Positions 17,728-25,798 of a stretch of DNA of 64,000 nucleotides are shown here, one piece after another (positions within the stretch are counted from its first letter, which is position 1; each line of letters opens with the position of its first letter). The DNA is from Halosolutus halophilus (GTDB lineage: Archaea; Halobacteriota; Halobacteria; Halobacteriales; Natrialbaceae), in contig NZ_CP094974.1 of assembly GCF_022869805.1 (NCBI RefSeq), forward strand, positions 434,001-498,000. Direction: 5' to 3'. The notes under the pieces are model-generated. The model was not told where the DNA came from. It ran no database searches and worked only from the letters and a program-made list of their open reading frames with translations. The position numbers and the translations under genes were made by a program.

Positions 17728-18237
17728 ATGGCCAGTGATACCGTTCCACAAGTGGACGTGGAGTTGCCGGAACTCTCGCAGGTCGCGTTCGTCGTCGAGG
17801 ATCTGGAGGACGGGATGGATCGGTTCGACGGGTTACTCGGAGTCGGCCCCTGGCAGGTCTACCGGTTCGAGCCGCCCGCGCTGACCGATCGGACCTTCCG
17901 CGGCGAGACCCACGAGTACTCGATGCGGCTCGCACTCGCGCAACTCGGCGAGACGATGCTCGAACTGATCGAACCGCTCGAGGGCCCCAGCATCTACACC
18001 GAGCACCTCGACGAACACGGCGAGGGGCTGCACCACGTCGCCTGTTTCGCGTTCGAGGACCCACACGCGGTCGTCGAGACGTTCGAGGACGCCGGCATGC
18101 CGGTGATCCAGAGCGGCAACTTCGACGGGGTCGAGTTCTGGTACTTCGACACCGCGGCCGAACTCAACGGGACGATCTTCGAGACCGCGGCGAACGTCGA
18201 CGCGATCCCGGAGCCGGACGCGACCTATCCGGAGTAG
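17728..18237 (+). CDS. VOC (glyoxalase/methylmalonyl-CoA epimerase fold) protein
   Basis: A 169-residue vicinal-oxygen-chelate protein with two beta-alpha-beta-beta-beta modules. Likely metal ligands by alignment to the fold are Gln in LSQVAFVVED (where many members have His), Glu in MLELIEP, the second His pair in LHHVACFAFED and Glu in TIFETAANV. That set resembles epimerase/isomerase members more than ring-cleaving dioxygenases. It follows the AcoX-like gene by 78 bases on the same strand and may act on an acyl-CoA or 2-oxoacid linked to the dehydrogenase complex, but this is inference from context. No signal peptide. Confidence 0.75.
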   Translation: MASDTVPQVDVELPELSQVAFVVEDLEDGMDRFDGLLGVGPWQVYRFEPPALTDRTFRGETHEYSMRLALAQLGETMLELIEPLEGPSIYTEHLDEHGEGLHHVACFAFEDPHAVVETFEDAGMPVIQSGNFDGVEFWYFDTAAELNGTIFETAANVDAIPEPDATYPE

Positions 18238-18284
18238 GGGGAGGGGCGCGACCGTCCGCCCGGCGCGCCGACGAACCCGTCCCG

Positions 18285-20099
18285 TCAGACTCGTTCCCAG
18301 GTGATCTCGACCGGCAGATCGTCCCGGAGGAGCTGCGAGACGTGACAGCCCCGTTCGCCGAGGTCCACGATGCGCTCGATCGTCTCGTCGTCGGCGTCCG
18401 TCTCGAGTCGGACCGTCGCCTCGATCCGTTCGACGGACCCGTGTTCGGGTTCGGCGTCGGTGGTCACGTCGATCGCGTCGATCGGCGCGTCGCGCTTCGA
18501 GGCCTGGAAGCGCACGCTCAGCGAGAGGCAAGCGGCCAGGCCGCCGAGGAAGACGTCGACCGGTGATGGCCCCGTCTCCGTCCCGCCCGCGTCCTCGGGT
18601 TCGTCGAAATCCCACGCGAACGAGCCGGCCTCGATCGTTCCGGCCATGCCATCGGGGTTGTGCGCGGTGACGGTCCGTTCGGGCATCTGCGTTCCGGCGC
18701 CCGATCGGCTCTCGGCTTCGCCCTCGATCTCCGCGGGGAGCAGCGACCACGGCTCCTCGAGGTGATCGACGAGCGTCTCGAGGAATCTGGCGGCGTCGGC
18801 TCCGTCGACGATCCGGTGATCGAACGTGAGATCGAGCGGGAGGTGACGTCGCCACGTCACCTCGTCGTTCGGGCCGCGAACGGGCGTCTCCGAGACGGCG
18901 TCGACGCCGAGGATGGCGACCTGCGGCGGGTTGATGATCGGATCGAACGATTCGACCCCGAGCACGCCGAGGTTCGTCACCGTGAACGTCCCACCCCGCA
19001 AGTCGTCCATCGTGTACTCGCCCTCGATCGCCCGCTGGACGAGGTCGCGTCGCTCCGTCGCGATCGTTTCGAGCGACTTGCCGCCGACGTCGGACAGCAC
19101 CGGCGCGATCAGCCCATCGTCGACGTCCACGGCGATGCCGACGTTGTGATCCGCCCAGAGCCGGTGGACCTCGTCCTCGAACGTCGCGTTGAACGCCGGA
19201 TGATCGCCGAGAGTCGCCGACACCGCGAGCAACAGCACGTCCTGGACGGAGACGTCCGCTCCGAGGCCCTCGTCCGCGGCGTTCGTCGCGGCGAACAGGG
19301 CCTCGGCGTCCGCGGTGCGATGGACCGTCACGTGCACGGCGTCCCGGTAGCTCTCGCCGAGCCGTCTGGCGATCGTCTTGCGCATCCCGCCGAACGATCG
19401 CGTCTCCGCGGGGGTTCGTCCGGTCGCGTCGGTCGCCCCGGTCGCCGCTTCCTCGACGTCCTCTTCGGTGATCGCTCCCTGGTAGCCCGATCCCTCGACG
19501 GACGTCAGGTCGACGTCCAGTTCGTCCGCCCGTTTTCGCGCCCGTGGAGACGCGTCGACGTCGGCTTCGTCGGCCGGTTCGCCCTCGGCCGCTGCCTCGA
19601 CGTCGTCCTCGGTGATCGCTCCCTGGTAGCCCGTCCCCTCGACGGACGTCAGGTCGACGCCGAGATTTTCGGCGCGTTCTCTGGCGCGTGGCGACGCCTT
19701 TACATCGGCCCCCTGGTCGCCGCCAGTTTCGGGTTCGACCACCGGTTCCTCGTGGCTACCCGTGGCCGGATCAGCGGCTGTGCCGGACTCGTGCGTTGCC
19801 GCCTCCGTCTCCGCCGTCAGGTCGGTCTCCGCTTCCGCCTCGAGTTCGGTGATGTCCGCGTCGGCGGGTGCGACGATTCCGATCGGAGTTCCGGGTGGGA
19901 CCGTCTCGCCTTCCTCGATGTACGTTCGCCGGAGGACGCCGTGTTCACGCGCTTCGACCTCGGCGACGCTCTTCTCGGATTCGACCTCGGCGATGACGTC
20001 GCCCTCTTCGACGGTTGCCCCGTCGTCGATTTCCCACGCGAGTAACTCCCCCCGTTCCATCTCCAGTCCCAGTTTCGGCATCTTGACAATGTAGCCCAT
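18285..20099 (-). CDS. 2-oxoacid dehydrogenase E2 (dihydrolipoamide acyltransferase) fused to a C-terminal OsmC/Ohr domain
   Basis: Core acyltransferase with an unusual extra domain; 604 residues against about 400-540 for normal E2. An N-terminal lipoyl domain (residues 1-78) carries the lipoylation site ESEKSV with Lys43. After an acidic linker come two nearly identical peripheral-subunit-binding domains (about 132-170 and 180-219). The catalytic domain (232-453) ends with DHRIVDG, giving His428 and Asp432. Residues 472-604 form an OsmC/Ohr-like domain with GLAACLSLSVR (Cys524) and GERGCHVSQLL (Cys585), the expected two redox cysteines. Ohr enzymes are known to take electrons from dihydrolipoyl groups, so a self-contained lipoyl-dependent peroxidase is a reasonable inference. 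It converges on the E1-acoX-VOC genes and has its own leaderless promoter. Confidence 0.9.
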   Translation of the reverse strand: MGYIVKMPKLGLEMERGELLAWEIDDGATVEEGDVIAEVESEKSVAEVEAREHGVLRRTYIEEGETVPPGTPIGIVAPADADITELEAEAETDLTAETEAATHESGTAADPATGSHEEPVVEPETGGDQGADVKASPRARERAENLGVDLTSVEGTGYQGAITEDDVEAAAEGEPADEADVDASPRARKRADELDVDLTSVEGSGYQGAITEEDVEEAATGATDATGRTPAETRSFGGMRKTIARRLGESYRDAVHVTVHRTADAEALFAATNAADEGLGADVSVQDVLLLAVSATLGDHPAFNATFEDEVHRLWADHNVGIAVDVDDGLIAPVLSDVGGKSLETIATERRDLVQRAIEGEYTMDDLRGGTFTVTNLGVLGVESFDPIINPPQVAILGVDAVSETPVRGPNDEVTWRRHLPLDLTFDHRIVDGADAARFLETLVDHLEEPWSLLPAEIEGEAESRSGAGTQMPERTVTAHNPDGMAGTIEAGSFAWDFDEPEDAGGTETGPSPVDVFLGGLAACLSLSVRFQASKRDAPIDAIDVTTDAEPEHGSVERIEATVRLETDADDETIERIVDLGERGCHVSQLLRDDLPVEITWERV

Positions 20100-20121
20100 G
20101 ACATCTCATACCACAAACGTC

Positions 20122-20129
20122 GCATAAAG
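20122..20129 (-). promoter_or_regulatory. TATA element of the E2-OsmC gene
   Basis: Minus-strand CTTTATGC is centred about 27 bases before the ATG at 20099, so the transcript should be leaderless. Confidence 0.55.
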
Positions 20130-20313
20130 GGTGCCGATGCGCCCGCCCGTTCGATGCCGGCGGATGCGGGTTTCGTGTCCGCTTTCTGTCAGCCGTGAAT
20201 GGGCGATTGCGGCCGATCCTGCATGAATTTTCCATACAAATCAAAACGGACACTGTGCTGAATTGGATGGTTGTTCATTCTTCACGATCGATGCATGGCA
20301 ATGTATAGCAAAG

Positions 20314-20323
20314 GCTTTAGGTT
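20314..20323 (+). promoter_or_regulatory. Candidate TATA element of korAB
   Basis: GCTTTAGGTT preceded by the purine-rich AGCAAAG (BRE-like) lies about 57 bases before the korA ATG, predicting a leader of about 30 bases. Confidence 0.4.
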
Positions 20324-20374
20324 CGGTAGGACGAAACTCCGAATACCGTTGGCCCACCGGCCACAGATCTACCC

Positions 20375-22279
20375 ATGAGCGACGACGAACTCATCTGGCG
20401 AATCGCAGGCGGTTCCGGAGACGGGATCGACTCGACGAGCCAGAATTTCGCAAAGGCGCTGATGCGTTCGGGGCTCGACGTGTTCACACACCGCCACTAT
20501 CCATCGCGGATCCGCGGCGGCCACACGTACGTCGAGATCCGGGCCGCAGGACACGAGGTACAGTCACGGGGAGACGGATACAACTTCCTGCTCTCGCTGG
20601 GCGACTCCTTCGCCCGTAATCCACAGGAGGAGGCCTACTACGGGAACGAGGAGATCAAGCCGCTCTCGGAGAACCTGGACGACCTCCGCGAAGGCGGGAT
20701 CATCGTCTACGACGAGGGTCTCATCAGCGAGGAGGACGTCGCAGACCTCGACCTCGAGGAGCGTGCCGAGGAGAACGACTGGCACGTGTTCCCGATGGAC
20801 CTTCGCGGGCTCGCGAAGGAACACGGCCGCGAGGTCATGCGCAACACCGCCGGCGTGGGTGTCACGGCGGCCCTGCTGGACATGGAACTCGAGCACATCG
20901 AGGACCTGATGTCCGACGCGATGTCCGGTGACGTCCTCGAGTCGAACCTCGAGATCCTTCACGAGTCCTACGAGACGACGAAGGAGGAGTACGACTTCGA
21001 GCACGACCTGCGAGCGCCCGAGGGCTCTCACGAGACCGAGCAGGCGCTGCTGTCCGGCTCGAACGCGATCGCCTACGGCGCGATCGACGGCGGTTGCCGG
21101 TTCATCTCCGGCTACCCGATGACGCCGTGGACGGACGTCTTCACGATCCTCACCCAGAACTTCCCCGACATCGGGGGCGTCTCGGAACAGGTCGAAGACG
21201 AGATCGCCGCCGCCGCGCTGGCCGTCGGCGCGAGTCACGCCGGCGTGAAGGCCATGTCCGGGTCCTCCGGGGGCGGCTTCGCCCTGATGAGCGAACCGCT
21301 CGGCCTCGCGGAGATGACCGAGACGCCGCTCGTCCTCGTCGAGTCGATGCGGGCCGGCCCCTCGACCGGGATGCCCACCAAACCCGAGCAGGGCGACCTC
21401 GAATTCGTCCTCTACACGAGCCAGGGCGACTCCTCGCGGGTCGTCTTCGCGCCGGGGAACATCGAGGAGGCCTACGAGCAGACCCGACTCGCGTTCGACA
21501 TCGCCTGGGAGTACCAGATCCCGACGATCATCATCTACGACCAGAAGCTCTCCGGCGAGAACACGAACGTCGACGTCGAGTTCTTCGATCGCGAACCCGA
21601 ACCGGGACTCGGCTCGACCCTGACCGAGGAGGAACTCAAAGAGGCGGCCCACGACAACTCCGGGAAGTTCAAGCGGTTCAACTACGAGGACGCCGAGAAC
21701 GGCGTCGCGCCGCGATCGCTGCCCGGCCAGAAGGGCGGGCGCTACCTCGCGACCGGGAACGAACACAGCCCGGTCGGGCACATCAGCGAGGACCCCGACA
21801 ACCGGGTCTTCCAGATGGACCGGCGCATCGGGAAACTCGACGCCATCCGCGAGGAACTCGACGAGGAACGGCCCTCGAACCAGACGTACTTCGGCGACGA
21901 GACGGCCGAGTACGGCATCATCACGTGGGGCTCCTCCCAGGGCGCCGTCCAGGAGGCCGTCCAGCGCCTCAACGAGAGCGGCCACTCGGTCAAGGGACTG
22001 AGCGTCTCCGACATGATGCCGTTCGCCGAAGCCGAGGTGACCGACTTCCTCGAGAGCGTCGACGAGGCGATGGTCGTCGAGATGAACGCGACCGCCCAGT
22101 TCCGCGGGCTCATCCAGAAGGAACTCGGCCGCTTCGGCGACAAGATGACCAGCCTGCTCAAGTACAACGGCAACCCCTTCGAACCGGCCGAGGTCGTCGA
22201 GGGGTACGAGGTCAACCTCGCCGACGAGGACCGCCAGCCGACCGCACAGGTCCGAATCGAACCCGCCGCAGGTGACTGA
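20375..22279 (+). CDS. korA: 2-oxoacid:ferredoxin oxidoreductase, alpha (gamma-alpha fused) subunit
   Basis: Large subunit of the enzyme that oxidatively decarboxylates a 2-oxoacid to acyl-CoA with ferredoxin as acceptor, the catabolic route haloarchaea use in the citric acid cycle and for pyruvate. The 634 residues begin with a gamma-type domain (IAGGSGDGIDSTSQ, SRIRGGHTYVEIR; about 1-190). The alpha-type ThDP pyrimidine-domain follows with GSNAIAYGAIDGGCRFISGYPMTP-like sequence (read in two parts near residue 230), then VEDEIAAAALAVGASHAG and GPSTGMPTKPEQGDL. Haloarchaea have pyruvate and 2-oxoglutarate versions; kor is my best guess, por is possible. It is followed after two bases by the beta subunit. 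Confidence 0.9.
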   Translation: MSDDELIWRIAGGSGDGIDSTSQNFAKALMRSGLDVFTHRHYPSRIRGGHTYVEIRAAGHEVQSRGDGYNFLLSLGDSFARNPQEEAYYGNEEIKPLSENLDDLREGGIIVYDEGLISEEDVADLDLEERAEENDWHVFPMDLRGLAKEHGREVMRNTAGVGVTAALLDMELEHIEDLMSDAMSGDVLESNLEILHESYETTKEEYDFEHDLRAPEGSHETEQALLSGSNAIAYGAIDGGCRFISGYPMTPWTDVFTILTQNFPDIGGVSEQVEDEIAAAALAVGASHAGVKAMSGSSGGGFALMSEPLGLAEMTETPLVLVESMRAGPSTGMPTKPEQGDLEFVLYTSQGDSSRVVFAPGNIEEAYEQTRLAFDIAWEYQIPTIIIYDQKLSGENTNVDVEFFDREPEPGLGSTLTEEELKEAAHDNSGKFKRFNYEDAENGVAPRSLPGQKGGRYLATGNEHSPVGHISEDPDNRVFQMDRRIGKLDAIREELDEERPSNQTYFGDETAEYGIITWGSSQGAVQEAVQRLNESGHSVKGLSVSDMMPFAEAEVTDFLESVDEAMVVEMNATAQFRGLIQKELGRFGDKMTSLLKYNGNPFEPAEVVEGYEVNLADEDRQPTAQVRIEPAAGD

Positions 22280-22281
22280 CC

Positions 22282-23217
22282 ATGAGTGCATTCAACGCAA
22301 TCGGTGAAGAACGAGAGATCGACCGGGACGAGTTCACACCCAGTGTCGAACCGCAGCCGACCTGGTGTCCGGGCTGTGGCGACTTCGGCGTCCTGAAGTC
22401 GCTGAAACAGGCCCTGCCCGAAGTCGGCAAGACCCCCGAGGAAGTCCTGACCGTCACCGGGATCGGCTGTTCCGGCAAGCTGAACAGCTACCTCGACACG
22501 TACGGCTTCCACACGATCCACGGTCGATCGCTGCCGGTCGCCCGCGCGGCCAAACTCGCCAACCCGGAACTCGAGGTCATCGCCGCGGGCGGGGACGGCG
22601 ACGGCTACGGGATCGGCGGCAACCACTGGATCCACACGGCCCGCGAGAACCACGACATCACCTACATCGTGTTCAACAACGAGATCTTCGGCCTGACGAA
22701 GGGCCAGACCTCGCCCACCAGTCCGAAGGGCCACAAGTCCAAGACCCAGCCGTCCGGCAGCGCGAAGACCCCGCTGCGTCCGCTGTCGATGTCGCTGAAC
22801 GCCGGCGCGAGCTACATCGCCCGCACGGCCGCCGTCAACCCCAACCAGGCCAAAGAGATCATCGCGGAAGCGATCGAGCACGACGGCTTCGCTCACGTCG
22901 ACTTCCTGACGCAGTGTCCCACGTGGAACAAGGACGCCCGCCAGTACGTTCCCTACATCGACGTCCAGGAGTCCGACGACTACGACTTCGACGTCACGGA
23001 CCGCCGCGAAGCCGCCGAGATGATGTACGAGACCGAGGACGTCCTCAACGAGGGGACCGTCCTCACGGGCCGGTACTACGTCGACGAGGATCGGCCGTCC
23101 TATCTGGAGGAGAAACGAGCCGTCGGCGAACTGCCGGACGAACCGGTCGCCGAACGCTACTTCGACGAGGACGCCGAGTGGGAACGCAGCTACGACCTGC
23201 TCGATCGGCACACGTAG
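22282..23217 (+). CDS. korB: 2-oxoacid:ferredoxin oxidoreductase, beta subunit
   Basis: ThDP- and iron-sulfur-binding subunit, 311 residues. Cysteines for the single [4Fe-4S] cluster are visible in WCPGCGDFG, GIGCSGK and TQCPTW. The ThDP/Mg motif is GGDGDGYGIGGNHWIH followed by FNNEIFGLTKGQTSPTS. It starts two bases after the korA stop with GGTGA as a short ribosome-binding match. Together the two subunits form the heterodimeric haloarchaeal enzyme. An Lrp/AsnC-type regulator gene lies about 630 bases downstream on the same strand. Confidence 0.93.
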   Translation: MSAFNAIGEEREIDRDEFTPSVEPQPTWCPGCGDFGVLKSLKQALPEVGKTPEEVLTVTGIGCSGKLNSYLDTYGFHTIHGRSLPVARAAKLANPELEVIAAGGDGDGYGIGGNHWIHTARENHDITYIVFNNEIFGLTKGQTSPTSPKGHKSKTQPSGSAKTPLRPLSMSLNAGASYIARTAAVNPNQAKEIIAEAIEHDGFAHVDFLTQCPTWNKDARQYVPYIDVQESDDYDFDVTDRREAAEMMYETEDVLNEGTVLTGRYYVDEDRPSYLEEKRAVGELPDEPVAERYFDEDAEWERSYDLLDRHT

Positions 23218-23381
23218 CTCCGCAGTTCACGGTTCGGCCGTCCCACGACGGGGCGACTCATCTCATCCCGCGATATTCGTTCTCGCAGTTCGCGCCGATC
23301 GACCCGGCGACTGCCATCGGCGTTTCGCGCTCGATCGTCGTCTCGGCGCGGTCGGCGGCCCTCGATCGGCCGGCCGCGGGG

Positions 23382-23696
23382 TTACCCCCGATAGCCGACG
23401 CCCCGGGCGAACAGCTTGCTGACGTAGCTCAGAACGAACAGGGTGACGATCAGGCCGCCGAGCGCGTACGGCTGGAAGCCGTAGATCAGTTCGCGGACGG
23501 CGTACGCGACGGTGAGCAGTCCCATGACCATGGCCGTCCCGCCGGCCCACCGGGCGACGTACGCGGCGTCCACCGACTCGTCGTAGTTCGCGTGCAGGTC
23601 CACCCGTCCACGCACGCCGATGAGATAGGCGAGATAACAGATCGCGAGTCCGCAGACGAGCCAGACGGCACCGCTTACGAGATTGAACGCGACCAT
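23382..23696 (-). CDS. Small integral membrane protein, three hydrophobic segments
   Basis: 104-residue protein with hydrophobic segments at about 5-25, 52-72 and 76-94. The first loop holds GVRGRVDLHANYDESVDAAYVARW, quoted here in part as RVDLHANYDESV. The overall layout resembles the DUF3784-type small membrane proteins, but I do not recognise a specific family with confidence. It is transcribed divergently from the Lrp-type regulator at 23850 and converges on korB. Function unknown. Confidence 0.65.
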   Translation of the reverse strand: MVAFNLVSGAVWLVCGLAICYLAYLIGVRGRVDLHANYDESVDAAYVARWAGGTAMVMGLLTVAYAVRELIYGFQPYALGGLIVTLFVLSYVSKLFARGVGYRG

Positions 23697-23803
23697 TCCG
23701 TGTTCCGGTACTGGGTGGGGCGATCGAATAAGTCCGCCGATCGGGCGATCGGGGCCTCGAACCGAACCCGCGAAACGCCCGCTTCAGTCAGGGAATCCGA
23801 CGT

Positions 23804-23819
23804 TTTCGTATACAAAAGA
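23804..23819 (+). promoter_or_regulatory. TATA box with dyad symmetry before the Lrp-type gene
   Basis: TTTTCGTATACAAAAG has a GTATAC core (23809-23814) flanked by TTT and AAA arms with one mismatch per side. It lies about 38 bases before the ATG at 23850, so it is probably the TATA box. The symmetry makes it a candidate site for autoregulation by the encoded Lrp protein. Confidence 0.45.
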
Positions 23820-23849
23820 TATTTTCCCGCCGGAGCAAAACAGTCTACC

Positions 23850-24278
23850 ATGAGTACCCAGGCGACGGAAGATCGCATCCTCGAGGTTCTCGAAGAGGAT
23901 GCCCAGGCCTCCTACGCGGAGATCGCCGATCGGGCGAACGTCTCGAAACCGACGGTCCGGAAGTACATCAACCAGCTCGAAGACGAGGGCGTCATCGTCG
24001 GCTATTCGGCCGACGTCGACCCGAAGAAGCTCTCGAGCAAGACCATCGCGCTCGTCGGGATCGACGTCGCGAGCGAACGCTACGTCGAGGCGACGAAGGC
24101 GCTGAAGGACCTAGAGGAGATCGAGGCCCTGTACAGTTCGAGCGGCGACCACATGCTGATGGCCGAAGTGCGCGCGGCCGACGGCGACGAAGTCGGTGAC
24201 ATCATCTCCAACGAACTGCTCGAGATCGACGGGGTTACAGCGGCACACCCGTCGTTCCTCCAGGAACGCCTGAAGTAA
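23850..24278 (+). CDS. Lrp/AsnC family transcriptional regulator
   Basis: 142-residue leucine-responsive-type regulator. The N-terminal helix-turn-helix reads DRILEVLEEDAQASYAEIADRANVSKPTVRKYINQLEDEGVI (recognition helix VSKPTVRKYI). The C-terminal RAM/AsnC ligand domain follows with IALVGIDV, EIEALYSSSGDHMLMAEV and a final strand ending in HPSF. Proteins of this class sense amino acids or other small molecules as octamers. Proximity to korAB suggests control of 2-oxoacid metabolism, but only context supports that. The ATG at 23850 is preceded by a TATA box with dyad symmetry; the frame stays open far upstream through korB and that part is not coding. Confidence 0.93.
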   Translation: MSTQATEDRILEVLEEDAQASYAEIADRANVSKPTVRKYINQLEDEGVIVGYSADVDPKKLSSKTIALVGIDVASERYVEATKALKDLEEIEALYSSSGDHMLMAEVRAADGDEVGDIISNELLEIDGVTAAHPSFLQERLK

Positions 24279-24437
24279 GGCGCTCGTCGATCGACGTCGC
24301 CCGGCGCGTGGTTCGACTCCCCGGTCCGGGCCGCAGTCGCGCGGCGGTCCGACGGAGCCTGCGATCGAGGCGGTCGACCGCACACCTCGACGTATGGAGG
24401 CCCCGCTATTTTGCCGTTCCATGGCGTAGTGGCGGGT

Positions 24438-24929
24438 ATGCCATTGTACGAACGCGAGACGACCGTTCGGGTGCCCCTCGAGGAGGTGTGGGAGTTTCAC
24501 TCGCGGCTGAGCGGCCTCGAGGCGCTGACGCCGGACTGGATGGGACTGCGCGTCGAGCGGGTGATCGGCCCGGACGGTGAACCGGATCCCGATCGGCTCG
24601 AGGCGGGCAGCGAGGTCGACCTCTCGATGCGGCCGTTCGGCGTCGGCCCGCGCCAGCACTGGACGTCGATCATTACGGAGCGCGAACGCGACGAGGGGAT
24701 GGCCTACTTCCGCGACGAGATGGTCCACGGGCCGTTCGATCGGTGGGTTCACACTCACGCCTTCTACGCCGACGGTGACGAGACGGTGCTGCGCGATCAC
24801 GTCGACTACGAACTGCCCCTCTCCCGGCGGCTGGGCGGAATCGCCGACGCGACCGTTCCGATCTCGCAGGCCGGCTTCGAGGCGATGTTCCGACAGCGCC
24901 ACCGGGCCACGAAGGAGCACCTCGAGTGA
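24438..24929 (+). CDS. SRPBCC (START/Bet v1-like) superfamily protein
   Basis: 163-residue cytoplasmic protein with a helix-grip fold pattern: YERETTVRVPLEEVWEFHS at the N-terminus, the mid strand RQHWTSIITERERDEGM, FRDEMVHGPFDRWVHTHAF and a long C-terminal helix. Such proteins bind hydrophobic ligands or act as cyclases; residues that define a function are not visible. Start at ATG 24438 fits the fold. The final residues RHRATKEHLE match the cell-division-inhibitor/YfcH-like 'ligand-binding SRPBCC' group common in haloarchaea. Monocistronic by its spacing. Confidence 0.8.
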   Translation: MPLYERETTVRVPLEEVWEFHSRLSGLEALTPDWMGLRVERVIGPDGEPDPDRLEAGSEVDLSMRPFGVGPRQHWTSIITERERDEGMAYFRDEMVHGPFDRWVHTHAFYADGDETVLRDHVDYELPLSRRLGGIADATVPISQAGFEAMFRQRHRATKEHLE

Positions 24930-25054
24930 CGATCGATCGCGGGGCACCGGCCTGACGCCGGCGACCGGCCGCCGGGCCCCCGATCCGGGGTGGCCGCCGA
25001 GTTCGACGATCGAACCAGGCCCGTTTTGACGCCGTGCACGCTATGGACGGGTAT

Positions 25055-25678
25055 ATGACCGGACGCGAGGGCCGACCAGCTACCCGCCGTCGATTTCTGG
25101 GCGTCGTGGGGGCCGGTGTCCCCGTCGGCGTCGCCGGCTGTCTCGGTGGAGCCGGCGACGGCACCGGTGGCGACGACGCCGAGGTCGGTGACGACGGCGA
25201 ACATCAGTACGAAACGGACGTCGAGCACCCCGGCGACGAGCCGCTGGAGTTCACCGGCGAGTACGCCTGCCCGGTCTGTAACATGATCCCGGCTGACTAC
25301 CCGACGTGGCAGTGCCAACTCGCCCACGAGAACGGTCAGGGTGCGGCGTTCGACACGCCGGGCTGTCTGTTCGCCTACTACGCCGCGCCGCCGATCGACT
25401 CGGAGATCACCGCGGCGTGGGTAACCGACTTCGGAGACGAGGATCTCGTCGACGGATTCGAGGCGTCGTACGTGCTCGTCACCGACTCTACCCCGGTCCC
25501 CGAAGAGACGATGGGACTCAACCCGCGCCCGTTCGAGGCGTACGACGACGCCGTCGACTACCTCGACGAGTGGGACGCCGAGGCCCTCACCGAAGACGAC
25601 ATCGTCGCCCTCGCCGACGTCGATCGGGAGATCGCCGCGATCTATCGCGGGAACCGGCTTCCCGACGAAGAGGGATAG
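25055..25678 (+). CDS. nosL: NosL-like copper-binding lipoprotein
   Basis: Probable membrane-anchored copper chaperone. The N-terminus has a twin-arginine motif TRRRFLGVVG and a lipobox VGVAGC with Cys29. A low-complexity Gly/Asp linker follows. The NosL core shows CPVCNMIPADYP with the conserved Cys-x2-Cys-x-Met metal site, then TWQCQLAHENG, FDTPGCLFAYY and NPRPFEAYDDAVDYL. NosL serves nitrous oxide reductase maturation; no nos genes are nearby, so it may supply copper to other enzymes. Starts at GTG 25034 and ATG 25043 are possible; ATG 25055 gives the best signal peptide. Confidence 0.85.
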   Translation: MTGREGRPATRRRFLGVVGAGVPVGVAGCLGGAGDGTGGDDAEVGDDGEHQYETDVEHPGDEPLEFTGEYACPVCNMIPADYPTWQCQLAHENGQGAAFDTPGCLFAYYAAPPIDSEITAAWVTDFGDEDLVDGFEASYVLVTDSTPVPEETMGLNPRPFEAYDDAVDYLDEWDAEALTEDDIVALADVDREIAAIYRGNRLPDEEG

Positions 25679-25798
25679 AGAGACCCGGGAACTCACTGCT
25701 TCTCGATCGATCGGTTCCGATCGCGCGGCGGCCGCGCGGATCCGATCGAAGTGTCGCGTTTCGCAACGTGTTTGAGGTATCGGCGACTCGGGGCGGAC

